From Pseudomonas sp. AFG_SD02_1510_Pfu_092 (lineage in GTDB: Bacteria > Pseudomonadota > Gammaproteobacteria > Pseudomonadales > Pseudomonadaceae), in the NCBI RefSeq assembly GCF_003331055.1, contig NZ_PUQD01000013.1:28468-92467 (forward strand): DNA of 64,000 nt. Reading direction: 5' to 3'. Numbering within the stretch: the stretch's first letter is position 1; every line of letters begins with the position of its first letter. Below, one piece after another: positions 26,866-35,644 of the stretch. Below the pieces are notes generated by a model that was not told where the DNA came from, ran no database searches, and was given only the letters and a program-made list of their open reading frames with translations. A program made the translations under genes and the position numbers.

Positions 26866-27303
26866 ATGAAGACCGTCGAACAAATCCTCAAGACCAAGTC
26901 CCAGCACCAGACCGTATACACCATCGGCCCGGATGACTCGGTGCTCGACGCCCTGAAAATGCTGGCGGAGAAAAACGTCGGTGCGCTGCCCGTGGTCGAG
27001 GGCAACGAAGTGGTCGGTATCGTCAGTGAACGGGACTACGCACGCAAACTGGTACTCAAAGGCCGCTCGTCCGCCGCGACGCCCGTGCGCGAGATCATGA
27101 GTGCACCGGTGGTCACCGTGGAACCGAAACAGAACCTCGAGTACTGCATGAACCTGATGACCAACCGCCATCTGCGCCACCTACCGGTGGTCAGCAACGG
27201 CGAGCTGCTCGGGCTGCTGTCGATCGGCGACCTGGTCAAGGAAACCATCGCCGAACAGGCCAGCCTGATCGTCAAACTGGAGCAGTACATCCGCGGCGAA
27301 TGA
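26866..27303 (+). CDS. Tandem CBS-domain protein
   Basis: A 145-aa cytoplasmic protein made of two CBS domains (about residues 10-62 and 75-130), each with the G-I/L-V/L-S-x-x-D pattern (GIVSERD, GLLSIGD). CBS pairs bind adenosine nucleotides such as AMP, ATP or NAD and act as energy sensors. No partner enzyme is encoded next door. The start follows GCAGAGG. It is convergent with a small membrane protein gene. Confidence 0.92.
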   Translation: MKTVEQILKTKSQHQTVYTIGPDDSVLDALKMLAEKNVGALPVVEGNEVVGIVSERDYARKLVLKGRSSAATPVREIMSAPVVTVEPKQNLEYCMNLMTNRHLRHLPVVSNGELLGLLSIGDLVKETIAEQASLIVKLEQYIRGE

Positions 27304-27309
27304 CGCGCT

Positions 27310-27948
27310 TCAATGGTATGCGCGCTCCAGCTCGTCCAGTTGATGGTCGAAGCTGCGCAGGCGCGCCGACCAGGTGTACACCAACACTTCCAGATCGCGG
27401 TTGAGCACGGCGGTATTGCCGTGGCCGCTGTGGGTAGGTTCGCCCAGGTCCAGCTGGTAGCGTTCACGGGCCATGGCCTGGGCCACGCTGGACAGGTCGC
27501 GGGCATTGGCCAGCCAGTGATGGTGGTGGTCATGAATCTCGCGGTCGAGTAGCCGGCACTGGCGTTTCAACGCGTCCAGGCTCTGCTCCAGCGGTGTGCC
27601 CCTGAGTTCGCCCATGACTTCTTCGAACGTGCGCCCCGAATGCCAGTAACTGCCCCAGAAATAGCGATCGAACACCGTTTCGACGCGGCGCAGCGCGACC
27701 TTGGTGTTCCAGATGGTCAGCAACGTTCGCCCCTGCACCACTTCGCGCTTGTTCAGGTGCAGCTGCTGCCAGGCGATCCAGGTCAGCGCCACCAGCACCA
27801 CCGCCACAGTGACAGCCGCAGCCGCATACAGGAAATGCACGGCCTGGTTCATCTGTTGCGTGTGCCTGATGCCGTAGAAGTAACTGGCCGTCAGCGTGCC
27901 CAGGATCGTCACGGAGCACCAGAAACCCGGTGCATAGGGATCTTTCAT
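27310..27948 (-). CDS. Uncharacterised protein with two membrane segments
   Basis: A 212-aa protein. Two membrane segments near the N-terminus (about residues 10-25 and 38-60) are followed by a long cytoplasmic helical region with an HDHHHHW histidine run near residue 140. I do not recognise a family. The start at 27948 (MKDPYAP) is chosen because the 12 codons upstream look non-coding and GATAGCG offers a weak ribosome site. Its 3' end lies six bases from the CBS gene's. Confidence 0.7.
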   Translation of the reverse strand: MKDPYAPGFWCSVTILGTLTASYFYGIRHTQQMNQAVHFLYAAAAVTVAVVLVALTWIAWQQLHLNKREVVQGRTLLTIWNTKVALRRVETVFDRYFWGSYWHSGRTFEEVMGELRGTPLEQSLDALKRQCRLLDREIHDHHHHWLANARDLSSVAQAMARERYQLDLGEPTHSGHGNTAVLNRDLEVLVYTWSARLRSFDHQLDELERAYH

Positions 27949-28017
27949 CGCGCTATCCCCTTGTTGTTTTCCTGAGCATAGCAACGGCCAATCACTCGTC
28001 AGGCACCGCTCGGCGCT

Positions 28018-28260
28018 TTATTTCTTGGGTAGGTGCAGCGCCTCGTTCAGTTGGTCGATCATCGGGATCCAGTCGTCATCGGCAATGTACTTTTCTTTCA
28101 GGAATGCGCGTTGTGAATCGTTCCAGAAAGGCGCATCAACCAGCTTCACATCGTCGTCCAGCGGCGAATGGGTGGTGATGAAACGGTCGATTTCGACCGG
28201 ATCGTCCGGCAACCCCAGCTGTTGGAAAATCTCCGACAAAGGATGAATCGGCTTATCCAT
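28018..28260 (-). CDS. DUF2789 family protein
   Basis: An 80-aa acidic, soluble protein matching the DUF2789 family common in gamma-proteobacteria: a helical protein with FFxQLGLPD-like start and conserved WIPMIDQLNEALH end. GGAGGAACC lies just before the start. It is probably co-transcribed with the YbaK-type deacylase gene 60 bp upstream. Function unknown. Confidence 0.85.
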   Translation of the reverse strand: MDKPIHPLSEIFQQLGLPDDPVEIDRFITTHSPLDDDVKLVDAPFWNDSQRAFLKEKYIADDDWIPMIDQLNEALHLPKK

Positions 28261-28320
28261 GGTTCCTCCTCGTCGCCGGGCCGGTCATCGACGATGCCAG
28301 CCCGGCATGGGTTGAGAGCA

Positions 28321-28779
28321 TCAGCTGAGCTCACGCACTTCGGCGCGCGGCACCAGCTTCAGGTACTGCTCCATGCTCATGTGAATCAGATGATCGTGAT
28401 CACCTGCCTCCAGATAGACATCGCCTTGGCGGGTAAGACTCGAATCAAGCAGCATCTTTATCTGGTAGGCCTCGCCCAGCGCCGGCACGGCACCGCGCTC
28501 GCAGTCGCCGAACAGGCTCGGCAGGCCGCTTTCCCGGGTCAGTTGCCAGGCCCCGGACATGCGCACCTTGGTCATGTCCAGATGCCGGTTGGCCGGTAAC
28601 ACGGCCATGAGGTAGTTGCCACGGCGGTCATCGAGCATTACCGACTTGGCGACGCGCTCGGCGGGCACGCCGGCCGTGCGGGCCGACTCCAGGCTGGTGG
28701 CCGAACGGGGATGGGGAATGATGTCGTAGTCGCAGTTGGCCTTGTTCAGGCGATCCTGCAGGGTCTTTGCCATACGCAT
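28321..28779 (-). CDS. YbaK/ProX-type aminoacyl-tRNA deacylase
   Basis: A 152-aa single-domain protein of the YbaK/EbsC family, which hydrolyses mischarged aminoacyl-tRNAs (for example Cys-tRNA-Pro). The conserved lysine in AKSVML (about residue 45) and the C-terminal substrate loop (GDVYLEAGDHDHLIHM) are present. The start at 28779 follows GGAGG by six bases; a second ATG two codons later is possible. The amino acid specificity cannot be read from the sequence. Confidence 0.85.
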   Translation of the reverse strand: MRMAKTLQDRLNKANCDYDIIPHPRSATSLESARTAGVPAERVAKSVMLDDRRGNYLMAVLPANRHLDMTKVRMSGAWQLTRESGLPSLFGDCERGAVPALGEAYQIKMLLDSSLTRQGDVYLEAGDHDHLIHMSMEQYLKLVPRAEVRELS

Positions 28780-28875
28780 GATGCACCTCCGGTTTCGCCC
28801 CCAATGTTCAATTCTAGGCCCGCTGGTAGCAGGCAGCGCTGAACGCGTGCAATAAAAGCAGTGGGGAATCTTCCC

Positions 28876-28964
28876 CTATGGGAGCGGGCAAGCGCGCGAA
28901 GCAGGCGACGCGGTGGATGGCACCGGCTGCGCCGGTGTTCGCGGCCACGGCCGCTCCCACAGGG
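28876..28964. repeat. Composite inverted REP pair
   Basis: Facing REP units sharing the core GACGCGGTGGATGGCACCGG with 59199-59283 and a close variant with 26541-26627. It lies between the divergent YbaK gene start and the LysE gene stop. Confidence 0.88.
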
Positions 28965-28983
28965 ATCGCGCCAGCTTTATCTA

Positions 28984-29619
28984 TCAGATCGGCGCGCGGC
29001 GCAGGGTCGCGAGGAAGGTGGCAGCACCCAGGAACAAACCGGCAAAGGTCCGGTTCAGACGCTTCTGCTGCTTGGGCGTACGCAACATGCGCAACACCCG
29101 CGCGGCCAAGCCGGTGTACCCGGCCATCACCAACATGTCCACGCTGACCATGGTGACGGTGATCGCCACATACTGCGGCAGCAGCGGCTGATGCGGGTTG
29201 ATGAACTGCGGCAGTACCGCCAGCATGAACACCAGCGCCTTGGGGTTGCTGACATTGACCAGGAAGCCACGGAACACCAGGCTCAGCGGCTTGCCGATAG
29301 GGCGTACCGCGGACTCGTCGCTCATGTCCATGGGCAGGGCACGCCACTGCTTGTAGGCCAGGTAGACGAGGTAGGCGACGCCGAACCATTTGATGATCTG
29401 GAAGGCTGTGGCCGAGGCCGCCAGAATGGCACCGACGCCGGCGGCGATGATGGCGATCTGCACGATCAGGCCCAGTTGCAGGCCCAGGGCGTTCCAGTAA
29501 CCACGCCAGAAGCCGTACTGCAGGCCGCTGGACATCGAAGCAATCGCCCCCGCGCCGGGTGAAAGGCTGATCACCCAACAGGCGGCAAAGAAGCCCAACC
29601 ACACTTCCATCGACATCAC
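28984..29619 (-). CDS. LysE/RhtB-family amino acid exporter
   Basis: A 211-aa inner-membrane protein with about six hydrophobic segments and the family signature near the N-terminus (SPGAGAIASMSSGLQYG, residues 20-36). LysE/RhtB proteins export amino acids such as lysine, threonine or homoserine lactones. The start is the ATG for MSMEVW; the ATG one codon upstream is also possible. Substrate is unknown. Confidence 0.9.
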   Translation of the reverse strand: MMSMEVWLGFFAACWVISLSPGAGAIASMSSGLQYGFWRGYWNALGLQLGLIVQIAIIAAGVGAILAASATAFQIIKWFGVAYLVYLAYKQWRALPMDMSDESAVRPIGKPLSLVFRGFLVNVSNPKALVFMLAVLPQFINPHQPLLPQYVAITVTMVSVDMLVMAGYTGLAARVLRMLRTPKQQKRLNRTFAGLFLGAATFLATLRRAPI

Positions 29620-29700
29620 ACACCTCGCTCGAACATATGTTGCAAAACGTTAAGCTAAGGCGTTGGCGAAAAAATCACCAGTAATTTCTGCAGCATTCGA

Positions 29701-31611
29701 TCAAGACAACGCCTCGAGTTCGGCCTGCATGTTTTCCAGGGTTTCCAGCGCTTCCATCCAGGTTTCTTCCAGCTCGCCTTCACGCTGCTTGAGCTTGCTC
29801 TGACGCGCCAGCAGGTCACGCAGCTCGTCCTTGCGCGAAGCATCGTAGAGGCCGCCATCACCCAGCGCGGTCTCGATCTCGGCCAGTTGCGCGTGCACCT
29901 GGTTGAGTTCGGTTTCCAGCTTGTCGGCCGCCTTCTTGTGCGGCGCCAGTTGCTGGCGCAAGGCTGCCGCAGCCTGGCGCTGGGCCTTCTTGTCGGTCTT
30001 GTCCGGGTTGGCCGAGGCAGTACTGGCCGGCGCGCTGCGCTGACGGTACTCGACCAACCAGCGGCTGTAGTCGTCGAGGTCGCCATCGAAAGTGTCGACC
30101 TTGCCGTCGGCGACCAGCAGGAAATCATCGGTGGTGCTCTTGAGCAGGTGACGGTCGTGCGACACCACCACCACGGCACCGGCGAACTCCTGCAACGCCA
30201 TGGTCAGCGCCAGGCGCATTTCCAGGTCTAGGTGGTTGGTCGGTTCGTCGAGCAGCAACAGGTTTGGCCGTTCCCAGGCAATCAGCGCCAACGCCAGACG
30301 GGCCTTTTCGCCGCCGGAGAAGTTCACCACCGGCTCGTCGACGCGGTCGCCGTGGAAGTCGAAGCCGCCGAGGAAGTCGCGCAGCGTCTGCTCGCGCTCG
30401 GTGGGGGCGATGCGCTGCAGGTGCAGCAGCGGGCTGGCCTTGTCGTCCAGCGAGTCCAGCTGGTGCTGCGCGAAGTAACCCACGGCCAGGTTCTCACCCC
30501 GGACCAGGCGGCCTGACAGCGGTTCGAGTTCGCCCGCAAGGTTCTTGATCAGGGTCGATTTGCCTGCACCGTTGGGGCCCAGCAAACCAATGCGCGCACC
30601 CGGGGTGAGCTGCAGCTTGACCTTGTCGAGGATGACCTTGTCGGCGTAACCCAGGCGGCCTTCGGACAGGCTCAGCAACGGGCTGGAGATTTTCTGCGAT
30701 TCGCGGAAGACGAAGTCGAACGGCGAATCGACATGCGCCGCCGACAGCTCCTCCATGCGCTCCAGGGCCTTGATCCGGCTCTGTGCCTGGCGCGCCTTGG
30801 TGGCCTGGGCCTTGAAGCGGGCAATGTACTTTTCCATGTGCGCGCGCTGCGCCTGCTGCTTCTCGTAGGCCTGTTGCTGTTGCGCCAGGCGCTCGGCACG
30901 GGTGCGCTCGAAGGCGCTGTAGCCGCCCTTGTACAGGTTCAGCTTGCGCTGCTCGACGTGCAGCACATGGTCGACCACGGCGTCGAGGAAGTCGCGGTCG
31001 TGGGAGATCAGCAACAACGTGCCGGGGTAGCCCTTGAGCCAGTCCTCCAGCCACAGGATCGCATCCAGGTCCAGGTGGTTGGTGGGCTCGTCGAGCAACA
31101 GCAGGTCGGACGGGCACATCAGCGCCTGGGCCAGGTTCAGACGCATGCGCCAGCCACCGGAGAAGTCGCCGACGCGGCGGTCCATCTGCTCGTTGGTGAA
31201 GCCCAGCCCAGCCAGCAACTTGCGGGCGCGGGCGTCGGCGGTATAGCCATCGGCGCTTTCCAGCTCACTGTGCAGGCGCGCCAGGGCAGTGCCGTCGTGG
31301 GCCTGCTCGGCGGCAGCCAACTCAGCCTGAACCTTGCGCAGACGCGCGTCGCCGTCGAGCACATAGTCCACGGCCAGGCGGTCGAGGGTATCGACCTCCT
31401 GGCGCATGTGGGCGATGCGCCAGTCGCCGGGCAACTGGCAATCGCCGCCATCGGGCGACAGCTCACCGCGCAGCAAGGCGAACAGGCTGGATTTTCCGGC
31501 ACCGTTGGCGCCGATCAGGCCGGCCTTGTGACCGGCGTGCAGGGTCATCTCGGCGCCTTCTAGCAAGCGCTGCGGACCACGCTGTAAAGTGAGGTTGGAT
31601 AGTCTGATCAT
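29701..31611 (-). CDS. ABC-F family ATPase (YheS/Uup type)
   Basis: A 636-aa soluble protein with two ABC domains and no membrane part. Walker A motifs are GANGAGKSS (about residues 34-42) and GPNGAGKST (about 345); signatures are FSGGWRMRL and FSGGEKARL. A charged linker with the P-site tRNA interaction pattern lies between them, and the C-terminus is a coiled coil (about 550-630). ABC-F proteins bind the ribosomal E-site and act in translation. The layout fits YheS best. The start at 31611 is the usual MIRLSNL. Confidence 0.93.
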   Translation of the reverse strand: MIRLSNLTLQRGPQRLLEGAEMTLHAGHKAGLIGANGAGKSSLFALLRGELSPDGGDCQLPGDWRIAHMRQEVDTLDRLAVDYVLDGDARLRKVQAELAAAEQAHDGTALARLHSELESADGYTADARARKLLAGLGFTNEQMDRRVGDFSGGWRMRLNLAQALMCPSDLLLLDEPTNHLDLDAILWLEDWLKGYPGTLLLISHDRDFLDAVVDHVLHVEQRKLNLYKGGYSAFERTRAERLAQQQQAYEKQQAQRAHMEKYIARFKAQATKARQAQSRIKALERMEELSAAHVDSPFDFVFRESQKISSPLLSLSEGRLGYADKVILDKVKLQLTPGARIGLLGPNGAGKSTLIKNLAGELEPLSGRLVRGENLAVGYFAQHQLDSLDDKASPLLHLQRIAPTEREQTLRDFLGGFDFHGDRVDEPVVNFSGGEKARLALALIAWERPNLLLLDEPTNHLDLEMRLALTMALQEFAGAVVVVSHDRHLLKSTTDDFLLVADGKVDTFDGDLDDYSRWLVEYRQRSAPASTASANPDKTDKKAQRQAAAALRQQLAPHKKAADKLETELNQVHAQLAEIETALGDGGLYDASRKDELRDLLARQSKLKQREGELEETWMEALETLENMQAELEALS

Positions 31612-31661
31612 GATGGTCGCGGAGTCTACCAGCTTCCTTGGCCCATAGCGCGAGTTGAACC

Positions 31662-32144
31662 ATGCACACCGACCTGTGGAATCACGCCCTGGCCCTGTAC
31701 GCCAGGCCCGGCGTGGAAGCCGCCTGCCTCGACCTTCAGGCGCTGGGTGGCGATGTCTGCCTGCTGCTGTGCGCAACCTGGCTGCAGGCGCGTGGCGTGG
31801 CCGTGCGTGACGAGTACCTGCAGGCATTGCGCGAGGTTGCCGAGCCCTGGCAGCGTGAAGTGGTCAGCCCGTTACGCAACTTGCGCCAACAGTGGCGGGC
31901 AGCCGCGCAAGGTGATGCGCAGCTGGCGCCGTTACGTGAGCAATTGAAGGGTTTGGAACTACAGGCCGAGAAGGCATTGCTGACGCGCTTGCAGGAACGC
32001 GCGTGGCAGTGGCCCGCAGGCTCCCATGAGCCCACGAGCGACTGGCTGAGCCGGCTGGCGCCGGACCAGGCCCGCCACCACGACGCGCTGATCAGGTTGC
32101 GCGTCGCGGCGGCGGCGCTTCAGGACGCCGAAGACGGTGTCTGA
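31662..32144 (+). CDS. TIGR02444 family protein
   Basis: A 160-aa helical soluble protein matching the TIGR02444 family (LWNHALALYARPGVEAACLDLQ at the start, in part). It is found in Pseudomonas next to algP, as here. The 3' end overlaps the convergent algP gene by 25 bp. Function unknown. Confidence 0.85.
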   Translation: MHTDLWNHALALYARPGVEAACLDLQALGGDVCLLLCATWLQARGVAVRDEYLQALREVAEPWQREVVSPLRNLRQQWRAAAQGDAQLAPLREQLKGLELQAEKALLTRLQERAWQWPAGSHEPTSDWLSRLAPDQARHHDALIRLRVAAAALQDAEDGV

Positions 32145-33184
32145 GCCGAGGTGCTGGCCGGTGCCGATGGCGCTACCGAAGCGGCCGGGGTCGCCGAGTT
32201 GGTTGTGGCGGCCGGAGTGCTGGCGGCGGGCGTAGCCGGTTTGGCTTCGGCTGGCTTGCTGGCAACAGGCTTGGCGGCTGCTGGCTTGGCGGCCGAACGC
32301 GCTGGGGCTTTGGCGGCAGCTGGTTTCGTCGCTGGCTTGGCTGCGGCAGTGGCTTTGGCGGCTGGTTTGGCTGCAGGTTTTGCAGCAGCAGTGGCCTTGG
32401 CAGCTGGTTTGGCTGCAGGTTTGGCAGCAGCTGTGGTTTTGGCCGCAGGCTTGGCCGCAGGCTTGGCCGCAGCAGTAGCCTTGGCTGCCGGTTTGGCTGC
32501 AGCGGTGGTTTTGGCAGCTGGCTTCGCTGCAGGCTTGGCAGCGGCAGTGGCTTTGGCGGCTGGCTTGGCTGCAGGTTTCGCGGCAGCAGTGGCCTTGGCA
32601 GCTGGTTTGGCTGCAGGTTTGGCAGCAGCAGTGGCTTTGGCGGCTGGCTTGGCTGCAGGTTTGGCAGTAGCGGTGGTTTTAGCAGCTGGCTTGGCTGCAG
32701 GTTTTGCCGCAACCGCTCGGGTAGCGGGTTTCGCGGCTGCCGGTTTGCTGGTCTTGGCCGCACGCTGGTCAAGCGCCTTGGCTGCACGCTGGTCAAGCGC
32801 CTTGGCTGCAGCTTCGCGCACCTTGCCGACACCCTGGGCCAGCTTCAGGCTGTCCTGGGCATCGCGCTTGAGTTGCTGGATATAAGTACGCGTCTGGGTT
32901 TGACGCTCCTTGAGCGAATCGAGCAGTTCTTCAAGTTCGCCAATGGCTTTTTGCGCCTTGCCCTGCGCTTTGGCTTTACCGGCCTTGGCCGCGTCTTGCA
33001 GTTTCAGGCGACCGTTGTGCAGTTTTTCCTGGGCCTTGACTCGCTGCTTTTCCAACTTGGCCAGCAGTTTTTCCGCATCAGCCAGCGCTTGCGAGCAGGC
33101 CTCTTCCAAATGTTCGAGCAGGCTGCCCGAAAGTTGCTGGAGCAGGTGTAACGGCGTACTTACTGGCTTCTTCTTGGCCGACAT
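32120..33184 (-). CDS. algP: AlgP, histone H1-like alginate regulator
   Basis: A 354-aa protein. The N-terminal 130 residues are a charged coiled-coil. A long tail (about residues 140-320) of near-perfect KPAAK-AAAKPAAK repeats resembles eukaryotic histone H1. In P. aeruginosa AlgP binds DNA and influences algD transcription and so alginate output. The context (algQ, FKBP, dsbB, hem genes, algR) matches that locus. The DNA repeats at 32340-32740 use units of about 12 bp and multiples, which makes copy-number change likely. The tail after the repeats is Ala/Ser/Thr-Pro-rich. The start follows GGAGGTAAACC. Confidence 0.93.
   Translation of the reverse strand: MSAKKKPVSTPLHLLQQLSGSLLEHLEEACSQALADAEKLLAKLEKQRVKAQEKLHNGRLKLQDAAKAGKAKAQGKAQKAIGELEELLDSLKERQTQTRTYIQQLKRDAQDSLKLAQGVGKVREAAAKALDQRAAKALDQRAAKTSKPAAAKPATRAVAAKPAAKPAAKTTATAKPAAKPAAKATAAAKPAAKPAAKATAAAKPAAKPAAKATAAAKPAAKPAAKTTAAAKPAAKATAAAKPAAKPAAKTTAAAKPAAKPAAKATAAAKPAAKPAAKATAAAKPATKPAAAKAPARSAAKPAAAKPVASKPAEAKPATPAASTPAATTNSATPAASVAPSAPASTSAQTPSSAS
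32340..32740. repeat. Tandem coding repeats of algP
   Basis: Degenerate in-frame units reading GCAGC-TGGTTTGGCTGCAGG and variants on the plus strand encode Lys-Pro-Ala-Ala on the minus strand. Longer blocks of 60-75 bp recur nearly exactly, for example around 32390 and 32590. Confidence 0.88.
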
Positions 33185-33375
33185 GGTTTACCTCCTGGCT
33201 GACGAGATTGCGGCTCATACTATGCTTCTGCTGCTACCGCCGCTAGGGCATGTTGACAGTATTGTTTACGCCGCGTTGCATGCCTGGGCAAAGTTGTTAT
33301 CGTGCAGCTCCGAGCAAGTGTAGTTGCTGAATAAATCATTGCTGATATTTGGCATTTATCTACAGGCCACTATCG

Positions 33376-33497
33376 CCTTGTGGGAGCGGCCTTGTGTCGC
33401 GAAAGGGCCGCATCGCGGCCCCCGGATTCTAGCGTCGCCGTAAATATCGCGGGGCTGCTCTGCAGCCCTATCGCGACACAAGGCCGCTCCCACAAGG
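33376..33497. repeat. Inverted REP pair upstream of the FKBP gene
   Basis: Facing REP units of the GTGGGAGCGGCCTTGTGTCG class, 122 bp in total. The other bases of the 33185-33566 gap hold no gene; the AT-rich 33240-33360 part probably carries the algP promoter (minus strand). Confidence 0.9.
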
Positions 33498-33566
33498 TCT
33501 ATGAAAAGGCCGATACAAGTAGTGAACACTGGCATACTTCCACGCTCATTGGCGCAGGAACTGACC

Positions 33567-34205
33567 ATGCCTCGATTTCTTGTTTTAGGTTTATGCCTGC
33601 TGGCGCCTCTTGCCCTGGCCGACAGCGACGAACACGACCTGGCTTACAGCCTCGGCGCCAGCCTGGGTGAACGGCTGCGCCAGGATATGCCGGGCCTGCA
33701 GCTGGATGCGCTGGTAGAAGGCCTGCGCCAGTCCTACCAGGGGCAACCGCTGAAACTCGACAAGGCACGCATGCAGGCCTTGCTTCAGGAGCAGGAAGCG
33801 CAGGAAGGCGATGCAGCCATGCAGAAGCTGCAAGCTGCCGAAACACGTTTCCTGGCCAACGAGCGTGCCCGTCATGGCATGCACGAATTACCAGAGGGCG
33901 TGCTCTACAGCGAACTGCAGGCTGGTACGGGCGCGCAAGCCAAAGCCGGCGGCAAGGTGCAAGTGCGCTATGTCGGCAGGCTGCCGGATGGCTCGGTGTT
34001 CGACCAGAACCAGACGCCCCAGTGGTTCAACCTGGACTCGGTGATCGAAGGCTGGCAGGTGGCCCTGCCGCGGATGCACGCCGGCGCCAAATGGCGCCTG
34101 GTGATCCCGTCGGCACAAGCCTATGGTGCCGAGGGCGCAGGTGACCTGATCGCACCCTACACACCCTTGGTGTTCGAGATCGAGCTGCTGGCGGTTGGCG
34201 ACTGA
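33567..34205 (+). CDS. FKBP-type peptidyl-prolyl isomerase, exported
   Basis: A 212-aa protein with a signal peptide (MPRFLVLGLCLLAPLALA, cleavage near residue 18). It has an FKBP N-terminal dimerisation region (about 20-105) and an FKBP catalytic domain (about 120-210, with VRYVGRLPDGSVFD and the terminal YTPLVFEIELL). It should speed proline isomerisation of periplasmic proteins. The start at 33567 follows AGGAA; an in-frame ATG 22 codons upstream would hide the signal peptide. It stands between algP and algQ, as in other pseudomonads. Confidence 0.92.
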   Translation: MPRFLVLGLCLLAPLALADSDEHDLAYSLGASLGERLRQDMPGLQLDALVEGLRQSYQGQPLKLDKARMQALLQEQEAQEGDAAMQKLQAAETRFLANERARHGMHELPEGVLYSELQAGTGAQAKAGGKVQVRYVGRLPDGSVFDQNQTPQWFNLDSVIEGWQVALPRMHAGAKWRLVIPSAQAYGAEGAGDLIAPYTPLVFEIELLAVGD

Positions 34206-34214
34206 CGCCAACCC

Positions 34215-34685
34215 TCAAGCCTGGACGGCGTCTACTTCCTTGTGCGCGTTGTGCAGTACCTCGATCAGGCAGTCTTCCAGTTCGAAGCGCTCGTGCAACA
34301 GGCCGCCCAGCTTGCCCAGTTTTTCGGCAAAGCGTTCGGTGTCCTTGCACTCGCCCTTTGCGCAATGGTCATTGAAGGCCAGTGCGATCTGCGTGATGTC
34401 GCTGAGTCGTGGGTTGATCTCTTCGGCCAGCTTCAGCGCCTTTTCGTCATCGAAAGCCTTGGCCTCGCTGACCAACTGCTCGCAGACTTCGAAATGCCAC
34501 GCCGAAACGTAATCGACAAGGAGTGCGCAAAAGTCCCCATGCGTGTCCTTGTCGGCGAAGGCCGGCTTGGCATCGCGCAACGCGCGGAAAGCCTGCACCA
34601 GGTCCTGGCGCTCCTTCAGCCAGCGATCGATCAGCTTGTGAACCCCACCCCAGCGTTCCTGAGCGTTCTGACAACTATCGAGCAT
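34215..34685 (-). CDS. algQ: AlgQ/Rsd, anti-sigma-70 regulator
   Basis: A 156-aa helical protein of the Rsd/AlgQ family, which binds region 4 of sigma-70 and shifts RNA polymerase towards other sigma factors. In P. aeruginosa it affects alginate and siderophore genes; the P. putida WCS358 homologue is called PfrA. Family features include MLDSCQNAQERWGGV at the start and the Cys-containing DHCAKGEC segment. The start at 34685 is chosen because GAAGGGAAGAG precedes it. It ends nine bases from the FKBP stop (convergent). Confidence 0.92.
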   Translation of the reverse strand: MLDSCQNAQERWGGVHKLIDRWLKERQDLVQAFRALRDAKPAFADKDTHGDFCALLVDYVSAWHFEVCEQLVSEAKAFDDEKALKLAEEINPRLSDITQIALAFNDHCAKGECKDTERFAEKLGKLGGLLHERFELEDCLIEVLHNAHKEVDAVQA

Positions 34686-34915
34686 GGCGATCTCTTCCCT
34701 TCTGGGTAGATGCCGCTGCACCTCGCACCACGACCATGCAGCACAAAGGTGACATCAGCAGGCGGCATCGAGCAGTTGTGTTTTCGGTATGCGTGCTGGG
34801 AGATTATTCCCGCACGGGCTGGCCTTCAAGGTATGCAGCAGACAAAGTTCATACAAGTGTTTAATACCCTGTTACTTGGCCATTGGTCGTGCCAATGGCC
34901 GAAACTTGCGCCAGG

Positions 34916-35422
34916 TCATGTTCTTGCCACGGTGCGGAAACGATACGCCAACAGGCAGCTCAAGGGCAGCACCGCCAGCAGCAGGAACGCCAGCAGGCTC
35001 CACTCAGGCAGGGTCAGGTCGAGAAAACTCCAGGCCAGCGCGTTGCAATCCGGGCCGCCGAACAGCAGCTGCCGAGCCGCCTCGCCCCAGGATTGCTCGA
35101 TCAGCCGGCCGATAGGCACCGGGCACACCGGCAAGGCGCCATCGGCCCCCTGCAGCCACACATGGCGTGCGGCAAGCGTCGCCCCGGCCAGCGCACAGCC
35201 CAGCGTCGCCCGTGCGTAACAGCGAATGCCCGCCGTACCCGGTGCGTGTAGCACCGCCGCCAGGCACAGCAGGGCGTACAGCCCCAGCAGCAGGCGCTGG
35301 CTGAAGCACAACGGGCACGGCACCAGCCCCAGCACGTTTTCCAGGTGGAAGGACGCGGCCAGTACCGCCAGTGCAGCGAGGCAGGCAGGTAGGTAAAAGG
35401 TGCGCAAACGGGCCGGCAGCAT
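34916..35422 (-). CDS. dsbB: Disulphide bond formation protein DsbB
   Basis: A 168-aa inner-membrane protein with four membrane segments that reoxidises DsbA and passes electrons to quinone. The two periplasmic cysteine pairs are present: C36-P-L-C39 and C100/C126. The position between algQ and hemY equals the second DsbB paralogue (dsbH) of P. aeruginosa. No good ribosome site precedes the ATG at 35422, so the start is less certain. The 230-bp gap towards algQ shows no gene. Confidence 0.92.
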   Translation of the reverse strand: MLPARLRTFYLPACLAALAVLAASFHLENVLGLVPCPLCFSQRLLLGLYALLCLAAVLHAPGTAGIRCYARATLGCALAGATLAARHVWLQGADGALPVCPVPIGRLIEQSWGEAARQLLFGGPDCNALAWSFLDLTLPEWSLLAFLLLAVLPLSCLLAYRFRTVART

Positions 35423-35612
35423 GGGCGGTGAAGGTCCGGGGGCAATGAAGTGGCTTGAAACGGTAGAGGAAAGACGCGCTTTGTTTCAAGGCGCGACAGC
35501 AGCGACAAGTCGCTGAATAGCGAAGGAAATTTCCAGCGGTGCAGTAGGAAACGTCTGAAGAAATGGACTGCAGATCAAACTTACATCGATAGAAAAGTTA
35601 CCCGCCCCCGAA

Positions 35613-35632
35613 GCCCGCACCTTGGCGCGGGC
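35613..35632 (-). terminator. Hairpin downstream of hemY
   Basis: On the minus strand GCCCGCGCC-AAG-GTGCGGGC forms a stem 12 bp after the hemY stop. A pyrimidine-poor stretch, not a clean T-run, follows, so termination is uncertain. Confidence 0.35.
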
Positions 35633-35644
35633 CCTGGGGTAGGG

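Noticed and set aside
32340..32740. CRISPR-like regularly spaced repeats
   Set aside because: The repeats are directly adjacent coding units of AlgP without unique spacers, and no cas genes are present.
32151..32885. A 244-codon Ala/Gly-rich plus-strand frame opposite algP
   Set aside because: It is the complement of the algP repeats; the low-complexity protein has no family match.
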